Part shown: one piece after another, positions 1 through 7,767 of the stretch
Position numbering within the stretch: the stretch's first letter is position 1
How the letters are laid out: every line of letters starts with the position of its first letter
From: an uncultured Clostridia bacterium
GTDB taxonomy: Bacteria > Bacillota > Clostridia > Lachnospirales > Lachnospiraceae
Direction of reading: 5' to 3'
Assembly (NCBI GenBank): GCA_946620335.1
Contig: CAMONF010000165.1
Span: forward strand, 1-12,822
Length of the DNA stretch: 12,822 nt
Position numbers and translations under genes: made by a program
Notes under the pieces: generated by a model
What the model saw: only the letters and a program-made list of their open reading frames with translations
Told to the model about the DNA's origin: nothing
Databases searched by the model: none

Positions 1-315
1 GACAAGGCCCGGGCTCTTCTTTTTCACGCCGTTCATGTGGCCGAGTCGGCCGTAGACGTGCTTGTCCGCATTTTCACGGACAGTGCAGGTGTTGTAGATC
101 ACGATGTCGGCGGCATCCTCATCCTCGGTGTCCAGGTAGCCGACGTCGCGGAGAATACCGCGAAGCTTCTCGGAGTCGCGGGCGTTCATCTGACAGCCGA
201 AGGTCGTGATGTTGGCGTAAAGGGGCCTGCCCTTTTCGTCGGTAAGCTTTTTTACAATTTCGCGGGCCCTGGCAATGGCCGCGTCCTGACGTTCCTTGTG
301 CGTGTATTCCTTCAC
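1..315 (-). CDS. miaB: tRNA-2-methylthio-N6-dimethylallyladenosine synthase MiaB, N-terminal part (3' end beyond window)
   Basis: MiaB is a radical-SAM methylthiotransferase that converts i6A37 to ms2i6A37 in tRNAs reading UNN codons. Only the first 105 residues are present, covering the UPF0004 (methylthiotransferase N-terminal) domain. Two of its three conserved auxiliary-cluster cysteines are visible: C41 in FGCQMNARDSEKL and C77 in YNTCTVREN, followed by the typical VYGRLGHM stretch. The radical-SAM CxxxCxxC motif and TRAM domain would lie beyond position 1. I chose the GTG at 315-313 because the frame is closed upstream by a TGA, and AAAGGA (326-331) lies about 10 nt before it. The gene has its own putative promoter and is separated from the accessory Sec operon by a terminator, so it is a chromosomal flank, not part of the system. 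Sequence identity is clear; the start is reasonably sure. Confidence 0.93.
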   Translation of the reverse strand, partial: MKEYTHKERQDAAIARAREIVKKLTDEKGRPLYANITTFGCQMNARDSEKLRGILRDVGYLDTEDEDAADIVIYNTCTVRENADKHVYGRLGHMNGVKKKSPGLV

Positions 316-352
316 CGTTCCATGATCCTTTCACTCTTGTTCGTAATGGTTA

Positions 353-382
353 ATCATACCGCACATAGGAGAAAAATGCAAA
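353..382 (-). promoter_or_regulatory. Putative sigma-A-type promoter of miaB
   Basis: On the minus strand, TATGAT (353-358; 5 of 6 matches to TATAAT) is preceded by TTTGCA (377-382; 4 of 6 matches to TTGACA) with an 18-nt spacer. It would start transcription near 346, about 30 nt before the GTG start, leaving room for the AAAGGA ribosome binding site. The -35 box touches the tail of the upstream operon's terminator, so the two transcription units are tightly packed. This is a motif match only. Confidence 0.5.
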
Positions 383-435
383 CGAAAAGAAGAGCGGAAA
401 GCCGGTCCTTTTCCGAAAAAAGACCGGCTTTCCGC
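382..435 (-). terminator. Intrinsic terminator at the end of the accessory Sec operon
   Basis: A perfect 14-bp inverted repeat has arms at 394-407 (GCGGAAAGCCGGTC) and 422-435. The loop can pair further (409-412 with 417-420), giving a nearly continuous stem of about 18 bp. Read on the minus strand, the stem begins 9 nt after the stop codon of the gtfB-GT8 gene and is followed by the pyrimidine-rich run TCTTCTTTTCGTT. It separates the operon from miaB. On the plus strand the stem is followed by CCTTTCGTTC, a poorer tail. Confidence 0.85.
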
Positions 436-443
436 CCTTTCGT

Positions 444-3014
444 TCATCTTCCGTATCCGCCCTGCCTTCTCTGAAGAAGGCGAAGCGTGTTGAAGAAATC
501 TTCATTCTCCGTGAAGCCCATCCTGCGCAGAGAATCGCAGATCTCATAGTAGGCCGGTGTCGGCCTCATCAGGAAGAGGACCTCGCCCTTTTTCTCTCCC
601 TTCAGCTTGTCCGGGCCATAGACGGGCATCCCGTCCGCTTCTTTCACGCCGGAAGGCTGGCTGTCAACGTAGTAGTCCCCGGGAGAGGGCGGCATGATCG
701 AGAGCAGGCTTTCCTTGTACTTCCACGGACCGCTCCTCACATCGATATAGACCTTGCGGATCTTCCTCCCGTCTCTGTTCTTCAGAACGGTCACCTGACG
801 CAGGAACTTACCGAGCATCATAAGCACGTCTTTATGCCGTCCCACGCCCACTGCGATCTTCTCCTTTACCAGGCTGAGCCCCCAAGGGGTCTGTCCGTAA
901 GCTTTGATCATCAGCAGGTCGATGGGGGACGGCTGCTGCATGTTGATAAAGCTGCCTCCGTAATGATAGATTCCCTCACCCGCCGCAGAGGGTGGCTCAT
1001 ATTCTTCCCCGGCAAAAATGTTCCACCTTTTCTCCAGGGTCAGAATATCTGACGCATACAGATAATTCAAGGCATCCTGGTCAGGGAAGGACGGATTGTT
1101 GGCAGTGATATACGCCACGCCTCTCTCGAACAGGTTCCCGTCCGCCCGAAGACGTCTCAGATTCATGCAGAGCACGCCCGCGTTGAAGTAAGGTTCGATC
1201 TTGTCATACTCCCTGACGCCGGACATGGCGTACTCTTCTATGTCGATATCCCAGAGCTTGCAGATATCGTCGGTGACCAGAAGATCGGCATCCAGGTAGA
1301 GGACCCGGTCCAGCTCCGGCAGCATCTCCGGTATCAGCATGCGGTACAAGGTCCCGACCGTATACTGTCTGGTGTTAACGGTAACCGTGCGCGCTTTTTC
1401 CTCACAGCTGTGGAATTCGATCCTGTGCCCGTCCCACAGGGCCAGGGCTGTCAGCTTGGCCCGATTGTCCTCGGTCATGGTGTTGTCACACAGGATGTGG
1501 AAGCATGCCTTCCTGCTGATATGCCACATGACGCTCTGCATCGTCGCGCCGACCTCTCTGGCGTACTTTCCATCCTTGTCATGCACACAGAGACAGATCT
1601 GCGGCTCCAGGTATTTCTCCCGAAGCCTGCACTCCTCCCTCTGCCACTTTTCCACCAGTTCGGTGTCCTCCGGGACCAGGCCTGCCTGCACCAGGGCCTT
1701 CTGAAAGCTTTCTGGCTTCTCTGCCCGGGCCTGTCTTCTCTGCTCCCTGAGCAGGCCCTTCCGATAGCCCTCGTCCTCTCCTGCGCTCTCGAGGCACCTG
1801 ACCATACTTTCCCACCGGTCCATGGGGAACAGGGCCTCATTGCTGACGTATTCCCTGTGATGGACCGTCTCCCTGAAGGCAAGGATCAGCATGTTGTTAA
1901 AATATGCCTTCTGGAGGGCACTCAGGATCTCGCTTCCCCTGTTGATGTCAAGGTAATAGTCGCAGGCAGCGAAGAGCTCTTCGGCTTTCTTGTAGGGTAT
2001 GTTGGGGTACAGCCGGACATTGCCGGCCTCCGACAGAGCCAGCAGCTTGTCCGACATGGTAGTGAGGGCGGCTATATGAAAATGAAAACCCGGCAGCCTT
2101 TCCACGATCTGTGAGATGTTCTCCACCCGGTCGCTGTTGGTCATAATGAGCACTTCCCGCCGACCCAGATTCTCACGGCTGTCGGGATGCACATAGCCGA
2201 GCCTGCTGAATTTATGGAACTCCACCCCCTGCCGGCTGAGCTCCCGGATAGAGAAATCCTTAAGGACAAATATCCTGCCAGTCCCCGTCGAATCCCCCTC
2301 CAGGATCATCTTCATGTTGCCGGGTATCTGTCCGCGGATGTCCTCATGCCAGAAAAGGACGTCCTTCCGGTCCCCGCCCAGTCTTTTGAGATGGTTCGAG
2401 ACGTGGAAGGGCGTGGACAGAGAGTTGTAGAGGATCGCTTCCTGGTCCCAATGGTTCCTGCGGAGGTAATCGGCTATGAATTCAGCCCTGGACAGGGAAA
2501 TGCGTTCATTTTCCTCCCCGGAGACTATGATTGTACCTGTCACGTTGTTCTCGGTCAGGACCAGCCTGCCCTGGCGGTCGTAGAAGTGTTTGACCGCTTC
2601 CTTTCCTTCGGCGTTCGGGAAGGTCTTGGCAAAGAGGCGCCCCCACTGGTTGTAGTGTTCTCTCAAAAAGACCTTGCCGTCCCTGTCGACCCACTCCACC
2701 ACGGAGACGAACCGCTTGTGGGCAGGTTCTATATAATAGATCCGCCCCCTCAGGATGCTGTCGTCCCAGATCTCGCTCCTGCCGCCGGCATGCCTGATCT
2801 CCCAGAAACGCGGCACCTTGACCTTGTCAAAATACAGCGGCGCAGGTTCCGTGTCCTCCCACTGCCCTATGGTCTCCATGTAGGGGGAGCGGACGTCCGT
2901 CGGGAGAAAGCCGTTGTCGAGGACCGATACAGCCGTGCAGGTGACCTGGGAAGCCAGGACAGACGCGTGAAGCATGAGCGAATCTTCGTTATACGTGTCA
3001 AATAGCAGGATCAT
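444..3014 (-). CDS. gtfB: GtfB-like glycosyltransferase subunit fused to a GT8 glycosyltransferase and a C-terminal Rossmann-like module
   Basis: This 856-residue protein has three parts. Residues 1-about 445 resemble GtfB, the substrate-binding, non-catalytic partner of GtfA in the O-GlcNAc transferase that modifies SRRP adhesins. Recognisable stretches are DNGFLP (33-38), APLYF (58-62), FWEI (70-73), YYIEP (93-97), PGNMK (231-235), NSDR (293-296) and FHIAALTTMSD (312-322). Residues about 470-715 look like a family GT8 retaining glycosyltransferase, with the metal-binding DAD (575-577) in VLYLDADLLV, FNAGVLCMNL (610-619), PDQDALN (644-650) and HYGG (684-687). Residues about 720-856 form an extra domain ending in a Rossmann-like pattern: YYVDS, GMPVYGPDKLK, EVLFL, LRRMGF and DFF. 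Streptococcal GtfB is about 445 residues, so the protein is nearly doubled. The ATG (3014-3012) overlaps gtfA by 17 nt and has GGAGG 9 nt upstream. It probably acts in the cytoplasm, adding a second sugar after GlcNAc; the donor is unknown. Confidence 0.88.
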   Translation of the reverse strand: MILLFDTYNEDSLMLHASVLASQVTCTAVSVLDNGFLPTDVRSPYMETIGQWEDTEPAPLYFDKVKVPRFWEIRHAGGRSEIWDDSILRGRIYYIEPAHKRFVSVVEWVDRDGKVFLREHYNQWGRLFAKTFPNAEGKEAVKHFYDRQGRLVLTENNVTGTIIVSGEENERISLSRAEFIADYLRRNHWDQEAILYNSLSTPFHVSNHLKRLGGDRKDVLFWHEDIRGQIPGNMKMILEGDSTGTGRIFVLKDFSIRELSRQGVEFHKFSRLGYVHPDSRENLGRREVLIMTNSDRVENISQIVERLPGFHFHIAALTTMSDKLLALSEAGNVRLYPNIPYKKAEELFAACDYYLDINRGSEILSALQKAYFNNMLILAFRETVHHREYVSNEALFPMDRWESMVRCLESAGEDEGYRKGLLREQRRQARAEKPESFQKALVQAGLVPEDTELVEKWQREECRLREKYLEPQICLCVHDKDGKYAREVGATMQSVMWHISRKACFHILCDNTMTEDNRAKLTALALWDGHRIEFHSCEEKARTVTVNTRQYTVGTLYRMLIPEMLPELDRVLYLDADLLVTDDICKLWDIDIEEYAMSGVREYDKIEPYFNAGVLCMNLRRLRADGNLFERGVAYITANNPSFPDQDALNYLYASDILTLEKRWNIFAGEEYEPPSAAGEGIYHYGGSFINMQQPSPIDLLMIKAYGQTPWGLSLVKEKIAVGVGRHKDVLMMLGKFLRQVTVLKNRDGRKIRKVYIDVRSGPWKYKESLLSIMPPSPGDYYVDSQPSGVKEADGMPVYGPDKLKGEKKGEVLFLMRPTPAYYEICDSLRRMGFTENEDFFNTLRLLQRRQGGYGR

Positions 3015-4506
3015 TATCCGGTTCCTCCACTAATCTTCTCCAGGACGAACTGACGCTGGAAAGCATATAGTCCTCCGCTGTCTGATAGGATCTGGCTCGG
3101 AAGCTGTCCTGGTCACTGTCCTTGAAAAGCTTCACGATGCTTTCCGCCAGACATCTGATCCGGTCCTCAATATCCTGATCGTACTCTATCAGGAATCCGT
3201 TTTCCCCCGGGTGTACAAAGGTCACGTTGCCGTAGGGCACATCAAAGCCGATGATGGGAAGGCCGCTGCCCGCCGCCTCGAGGAGGGTAAGGCCGAACCC
3301 TTCGCTGCCGGATGCCGAGAGGTAAACTTCATAGGTCTTATAGACTTCCGTCAGGTCCGTGTGGCCCATAAGACGGATATAAGCTCCGGCATCCGCCTCC
3401 TCGATTAGGCGCCTGCACTGCTCAGCGCACTTCCCTGTGCCGTAAATGTCAAAGCTCAGGTCCGAAATCTCCTTGCGGGCAAGAATCACGGCCCTGACCA
3501 GCCAGTCCACATGCTTCTCCGACGCCAGCCTGGAAGCCGTCAGGGCTGCATGCTTCTTTCTCTTTTCCGCCGGGTGTTTCAGTTCATCTATGCAGCCCAC
3601 CGGCAGCGTGCAGACCCTCGGACTGACACCGTAGTATTTCCTGAACTGACTCCTGAGAAGAGAGGACTGGGCCTCGGTGGAGGTGATGAAGCAGTCGACC
3701 TCCTCATGGTTCGAAAACATATACTCATAGAAATTATTCCAGAGGATATTGTCTTCATCTGTCTGGCTGCTGTTGTAGTGTTCCGCATGGACGACGACAC
3801 CGACCCTGGCATCACCGCGGTTTTTGAGAATCGGCGGGCCGATCAGGGTCGCCCGGTCGATCAGGATGAGATCCTCCGGTCCTGCACCGATGGAGCGGAC
3901 CATATAGCCCACTAGGCCCTCCTTGTCGTAGAAGATCCGGTCCGGAAATCTGAATATGCTCTTTTCCCCCTCGATCATCTCCTCGTAGGCCACCCTTCCG
4001 TCCCGGTTGTAGAACTGTCTGAGACAGAGGACCGCCTGCTTGTCCTTCGGGGTAAAGAACTCCGAGAAGACCCTTCCGCAGGAATAGTAATCTGTCCGGA
4101 TAAGGTTTCCCCTGCAGATGGTCTCCACCCGCTGTACCGTGGAAGGCTCTATGCCCTCGTGGACGTGGATAACGGTGCCGATTTCTTCAAAGGTATAGGT
4201 CCGGATCTTATTTCCCTCCTTGATCCGGGAAGCCTTCCCGGGAAAGGTTTTTTCAAGTTCATCAAGGGGGTATGTCGAAGGAGCTGTTTGGAAATCCGTA
4301 AAAAAAGAATACAGCCATATGACTTCTTCGTCCCGGAACCCTATGTGCTCCGTGAGATGCGCGATGTTCTCATACCGGATCATATCCGTAAAGATGAAAC
4401 GCGCTTTGATGCCGGCCGTCCGGAAGCAGCGGGCCCGGTAGAGCTGAGCATACTCCACGCCGCTGCTGGACCAGCCTATGCCAAGGTTATAATTATATAC
4501 TGTCAT
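2998..4506 (-). CDS. gtfA: Accessory Sec system glycosyltransferase GtfA (catalytic subunit of the SRRP O-GlcNAc transferase)
   Basis: GtfA is a GT4, GT-B fold enzyme that, in complex with GtfB, transfers GlcNAc from UDP-GlcNAc to Ser/Thr of the SRRP before export. The 502-residue length equals the family's usual length. Family hallmarks are the N-terminus MTVYNYNLGIGWSSSGVEYAQ (split here only by length: residues 1-21), FIFTDMI (38-43), VIWLY (62-66), the central HAEHYN (240-245), ASRLASEKHVDWLV (324-337) and FDIYGTGK (352-359). The nucleotide-sugar EX7E motif is in SEGFGLTLLE, with E402 and E410. FDVPYGN (421-427) follows. The ATG (4506-4504) has GGAG about 9 nt upstream. It lies 28 nt after secA2 and its end overlaps the fused gtfB by 17 nt, fitting equimolar synthesis of the two subunits. 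I see no missing key residue. Confidence 0.96.
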   Translation of the reverse strand: MTVYNYNLGIGWSSSGVEYAQLYRARCFRTAGIKARFIFTDMIRYENIAHLTEHIGFRDEEVIWLYSFFTDFQTAPSTYPLDELEKTFPGKASRIKEGNKIRTYTFEEIGTVIHVHEGIEPSTVQRVETICRGNLIRTDYYSCGRVFSEFFTPKDKQAVLCLRQFYNRDGRVAYEEMIEGEKSIFRFPDRIFYDKEGLVGYMVRSIGAGPEDLILIDRATLIGPPILKNRGDARVGVVVHAEHYNSSQTDEDNILWNNFYEYMFSNHEEVDCFITSTEAQSSLLRSQFRKYYGVSPRVCTLPVGCIDELKHPAEKRKKHAALTASRLASEKHVDWLVRAVILARKEISDLSFDIYGTGKCAEQCRRLIEEADAGAYIRLMGHTDLTEVYKTYEVYLSASGSEGFGLTLLEAAGSGLPIIGFDVPYGNVTFVHPGENGFLIEYDQDIEDRIRCLAESIVKLFKDSDQDSFRARSYQTAEDYMLSSVSSSWRRLVEEPDNDPAI

Positions 4507-4534
4507 GCCGCATTTCTCCGCCCCCTGGCTGCCG

Positions 4535-6871
4535 TCATGGGGTTATGATATGTATGCTTCCTTCCTCATCGACGGAAAAGTCACTGAGCAGGAGCATTTT
4601 CATCATCTTCTCATGGACCCTGGTCCTCATGTTCATGTAGGAATCATGGGATTCGGTGAGATATTCGTAGATCTCATTGCGCTGGGCGAACCGCCTGCCC
4701 CCGACAATTATCCTCAGCTGCTGCATATAATCGATCTGGTCGATCCATTCGTCGTCGATGGCTCTGAGCAGCATCTTTCTGACAAAGACCGACCGCAGCT
4801 CATCATTCGGAAGGGAGGCAAGCTTCCGGTGATAGACTTGGGAGGCCAGCGCAAAGGTATAGTCCCTGGCCGCCTTGGCGGGAAGCCGTTTTTCCCTGAT
4901 CCAATCCGCCCGGTAACTCACGTGGCTGAAAATGAACCCCATGACGGTCTCATCCGTCAGCTCAGCTTCCCCGTCACCCAGGCAGCCGTCGACCACCTCC
5001 CGCAGGATCTTCATGACTGTCTCCTCCGGGATCGCCTCCCCGTCGATCAGTTTCCTCCTGGTCTCGTACAGGAGCTCCCGCTGGATCAGGATGCTGACAG
5101 CCAGCTCCATCGTGTTCTTTCGGGAGCCTCTGCTGCCCCGCTCGATTTTTTTCTGGGTATTTCTGAGAAATCTTCGGACATTTCTCAGACGGTCCATCCG
5201 GAAATGCCGATTCTTGTCCTTCCGCTCCGGCCAGGCATCCTCGACGATCTTGTCCTCCATGGACACAAAGAAGCAGCTCGTGCCGGGGTCTCCCTGCCGT
5301 CCGGCCCGCCCTCTGGCCTGGGCCTCCAGCTTTCGGCTGCTCATCCTGCCCACGCCTATGACCGCCAGGCCTCCCAATTCCTTCGCCCTTTCCGTGATCC
5401 GGATGTCCGTTCCTCTCCCGGCGATGGAGGTGGCGACAGTCACGGTATACTCTACGCCCGCTGCCGCTATGATTTCCGCCTCCCTGGGAAGGTTGAAGGC
5501 AGTGAGCAGGCTGTGGGGCACCTGGGCACGCAGAAGCTCTTCGGAGCACTGTCTGGCAAGATTGATGGACTCCGTGATCACCAGGACCGGCCGGCCGATG
5601 GTATGGAGTTTCCGGATTTCTTTGATGACGCTGCGGAGCTGTTCCTCCCTTGTCCTGAAGCAGCGGTCCGGCAGGTCCCGCCTGATCATAGGGCGATTCG
5701 GGGGAATCACCTCGAGGCGCATCTTATAGACGCTGGCGAATTCGGACGCATCCAGGGCAGCGGTTCCTGACATGCCTGCCACCTTGGGAAAGAGATCATA
5801 GAAGTGCTGGTAGGTTATGGAAGCCATAGCCCGGCTTTCCCGGGTCAACTCGACCCCTTCCTTGGCTTCCAGAGCCTGGTGCTGCCCTGCGTTCAGCTTG
5901 GTGTTGTCCAGCATCCGGCCGCTGCTGTTGTCCAGCAGGACGATCTTCCCATCCCGCACGACGTACTGGACATTTTCCTTGTACAGGCATCTGGCCTGGA
6001 GGGCCAGCTGGATATGTCGTTCCAGAGCCAGATTGGTGCCGTCATAGAGATCCTCCACCCGGAAATAGCGCTCCGCGAGGTCCGCGCCTTCCTCCGTGAG
6101 GTAAACCCGGCCCTCTTCCTCGACAAAGTGGACGCCCTCCTCCAGTATCGTCACAAAGGCATCGGCAACCCCATACAGATTGGACTGGAGTCTGGCAGCC
6201 CCGGAAATGACCAGCGGCATCACAGCTGCATCCAGAAGCACCGCGTCTGCTTCATCAATGATCACGTAGTAGAACTCCGGCAGGAACCTGTCCTCCACAG
6301 AGCTTCCCAGGTTCTCGGACAGATAGTCGAAGGTCAGGCCGCCGCTCGTGGTGTATATGATGTCCTTGCTGTAGATTTCCCTTTTTTCCTTCGCCTCATA
6401 CCTTCGGTTCGGATCCTCATAGACGGCAATGCCTGTGGTGAGTCCCAGAAAGGAAAAGATCCGCCCCATCTCCTCACCGTCACGTCTGGCCAGGTAGTTA
6501 TTTACAGTGACCAATATTACCTTTTTCCCGGTCAGGGCATTGAGGTACAGGGGGATTGCCGCTGTCAGCGTCTTTCCCTCACCGGTGGCCATATCAATGA
6601 TTTTTCCTTCATGAAGAGCAACAGCGGCCATCAGCTGTACTCTGTACGGACGCATTCCCAACACCCGCCAGGCCGCCTCCGAAAAGACGGCGAAGGCTTC
6701 CGGAAGGAGCTCCTCCAGAGACCTGCCTGCTGCTATGGCTGCCTTCATAGAAGATGTTCTATCCCGAAGCTCCTTGTCGGACATGTTCTTCACGTCGCGG
6801 GCTGTATCTTCGATACGATCCACTATATGCCGATAGTGCGCCGGTATTCTTGGCTTTCTACGTTTCATCAT
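4535..6871 (-). CDS. secA2: Accessory Sec translocase ATPase SecA2
   Basis: SecA2 is the motor ATPase that drives the glycosylated SRRP through SecY2. The 778-residue protein carries the SecA helicase-like motor: Walker A in MATGEGKTLTA (94-104), Walker B IIDEAD (204-209), AGMSGTAAL (365-373), TVATSIAGRGTDI (478-490) and GRAGRQGDPG (521-530). The helical scaffold signature is in LLRAIDDEWIDQIDYMQQLR near residue 700. It ends without the C-terminal linker and Cys-rich zinc finger of housekeeping SecA, as expected for accessory SecA2. The motif before GRAGRQGDPG is divergent: canonical TERHES appears here as VGRMSS (507-512). Two ATGs lie in tandem (6871 and 6868). The start overlaps the asp3 stop (ATGATGA) and lacks a strong Shine-Dalgarno, which suggests translational coupling to asp3. 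Gene order (asp3 before, gtfA after) supports SecA2 over housekeeping SecA. Confidence 0.96.
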   Translation of the reverse strand: MMKRRKPRIPAHYRHIVDRIEDTARDVKNMSDKELRDRTSSMKAAIAAGRSLEELLPEAFAVFSEAAWRVLGMRPYRVQLMAAVALHEGKIIDMATGEGKTLTAAIPLYLNALTGKKVILVTVNNYLARRDGEEMGRIFSFLGLTTGIAVYEDPNRRYEAKEKREIYSKDIIYTTSGGLTFDYLSENLGSSVEDRFLPEFYYVIIDEADAVLLDAAVMPLVISGAARLQSNLYGVADAFVTILEEGVHFVEEEGRVYLTEEGADLAERYFRVEDLYDGTNLALERHIQLALQARCLYKENVQYVVRDGKIVLLDNSSGRMLDNTKLNAGQHQALEAKEGVELTRESRAMASITYQHFYDLFPKVAGMSGTAALDASEFASVYKMRLEVIPPNRPMIRRDLPDRCFRTREEQLRSVIKEIRKLHTIGRPVLVITESINLARQCSEELLRAQVPHSLLTAFNLPREAEIIAAAGVEYTVTVATSIAGRGTDIRITERAKELGGLAVIGVGRMSSRKLEAQARGRAGRQGDPGTSCFFVSMEDKIVEDAWPERKDKNRHFRMDRLRNVRRFLRNTQKKIERGSRGSRKNTMELAVSILIQRELLYETRRKLIDGEAIPEETVMKILREVVDGCLGDGEAELTDETVMGFIFSHVSYRADWIREKRLPAKAARDYTFALASQVYHRKLASLPNDELRSVFVRKMLLRAIDDEWIDQIDYMQQLRIIVGGRRFAQRNEIYEYLTESHDSYMNMRTRVHEKMMKMLLLSDFSVDEEGSIHIITP

Positions 6872-7767
6872 GGCAATAACTCAAGCGGAAATGACTCCAG
6901 CGCAGATGTGTGATCCGCCATTCTGGCAGCCAGGGGAAAGTACGCCCTCTTATCTTTTGTTGGCTGTGTTCCTACCAGGTAGCATTGGATCCGTCCACCA
7001 CCGCCCATCGGCGGATAGTCATCCCTCTCCCAGCTGGCAAAACCCCGACAACCGAGTTTTCTTGCAAGTGTGAAGGCAGCCCAGTTGCTTCTTGGACCAT
7101 ACCCGATCAGAACTGTTGATTCCGACACCATCGGCAGGACCACGTTTTTCAGCATCGGTTCGTTCTCCGTATACTGTACCGGTATGAACGCAAGTCTTTC
7201 TATACAGTCCATGAACCGGGCAGAAGGGCACACAATCGTGTTGCCCTGGGGCTCTCCGATAATGACCACAGAAGCTTTTCCCGTGTTCCCCCATCTGAAC
7301 CACCGCTTTTGCAGCGTTGCTGTCCGGGCAAGTACCAGATAATATAATTCAAGAGATCTGGTGCCTCCGTTGATCAGCTGCAGTTCCCAGGAACAGCAGC
7401 TCTCAGGACAGGTGAAGCGTATTTCCCGTCCCCTGGAGTTGACATGTTCGATTTCTTTCCCTCTCGAGTCAAAGAAGATAGCTCTCAGAATCAGTCCGTC
7501 CTCCTGTTCACAGCCCCAATAGGCGCGGACAATATACTGCACATCCGGCGTAAGGGGAACAAGCATTGGTTCGTGACGTTCCGCCTGATAGTTATATTCA
7601 GATTTCCATCTGTGGATGACCGTTCCAGGCGGCATGAGTTCATTTTCAAAGCGCACCCAGCCTCTGCCGAAGTAATGAAGGGTACTCCCGTAAAAGTATC
7701 CCTTCAGATTGTTCCTCCACTCGATCAGGTGGATGGCTTCCCTCTTAGTTCTCTCACTGCTGGTCAT
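6868..7767 (-). CDS. asp3: Accessory Sec system protein Asp3
   Basis: Asp3 is a scaffold of the Asp1-Asp2-Asp3 complex that binds the SRRP and SecA2. The N-terminal half matches the Sec-ASP3 family: IEWRN, YFYGST, the signature MPPGTVIHRW, NYQAERHEPML, FFDSRGKEI and LQLINGGTRSLELYYLVL. The C-terminal half (about 150-299) contains VLIGYGPRSNWAAFTLA, resembling a nucleophile-elbow turn without the serine. I use the ATG at 7767 (299 residues), nearest the conserved region. A TTG at 7779 would add four residues and has GAGG 7 nt upstream; GGAGG (7783-7787) sits 3 nt before the TTG but 15 nt before the ATG, so the start is ambiguous. Either start overlaps the asp2 end (asp2 stop at 7756-7754), and the asp3 stop overlaps the secA2 start, so coupled translation is likely. 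Confidence 0.92.
   Translation of the reverse strand: MTSSERTKREAIHLIEWRNNLKGYFYGSTLHYFGRGWVRFENELMPPGTVIHRWKSEYNYQAERHEPMLVPLTPDVQYIVRAYWGCEQEDGLILRAIFFDSRGKEIEHVNSRGREIRFTCPESCCSWELQLINGGTRSLELYYLVLARTATLQKRWFRWGNTGKASVVIIGEPQGNTIVCPSARFMDCIERLAFIPVQYTENEPMLKNVVLPMVSESTVLIGYGPRSNWAAFTLARKLGCRGFASWERDDYPPMGGGGRIQCYLVGTQPTKDKRAYFPLAARMADHTSALESFPLELLP

Noticed and set aside
312..323. Three-codon ORF (ATG GAA CGG TGA) overlapping the miaB GTG
   Set aside because: Its Shine-Dalgarno spacing is about 2 nt, too short for efficient initiation; probably chance.
119..334. 71-residue minus-strand frame over miaB with an ATG start
   Set aside because: It is a frame-shifted reading of miaB. The MiaB frame shows the GCQMNARDSEK and NTCTVREN motifs.
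4505..5770. 421-residue plus-strand open frame opposite secA2
   Set aside because: It lies antisense to the conserved SecA2 motor motifs, has no recognisable domain and has a Pro/His/Asp-rich composition typical of an antisense frame of a GC-rich gene.
5804..6913. 369-residue plus-strand open frame opposite the first half of secA2
   Set aside because: It is antisense to Walker A/DEAD-coding sequence, has no family resemblance and no plausible ribosome binding site. The same holds for other plus-strand frames such as 2187-3005, 1410-2114 and 10134-10871.
6868..7220. Asp3 C-terminal half as an active hydrolase (GYGPRSN turn)
   Set aside because: The turn resembles a nucleophile elbow but has no Ser or Cys at the nucleophile position, and I cannot find a matching acid-His pair.
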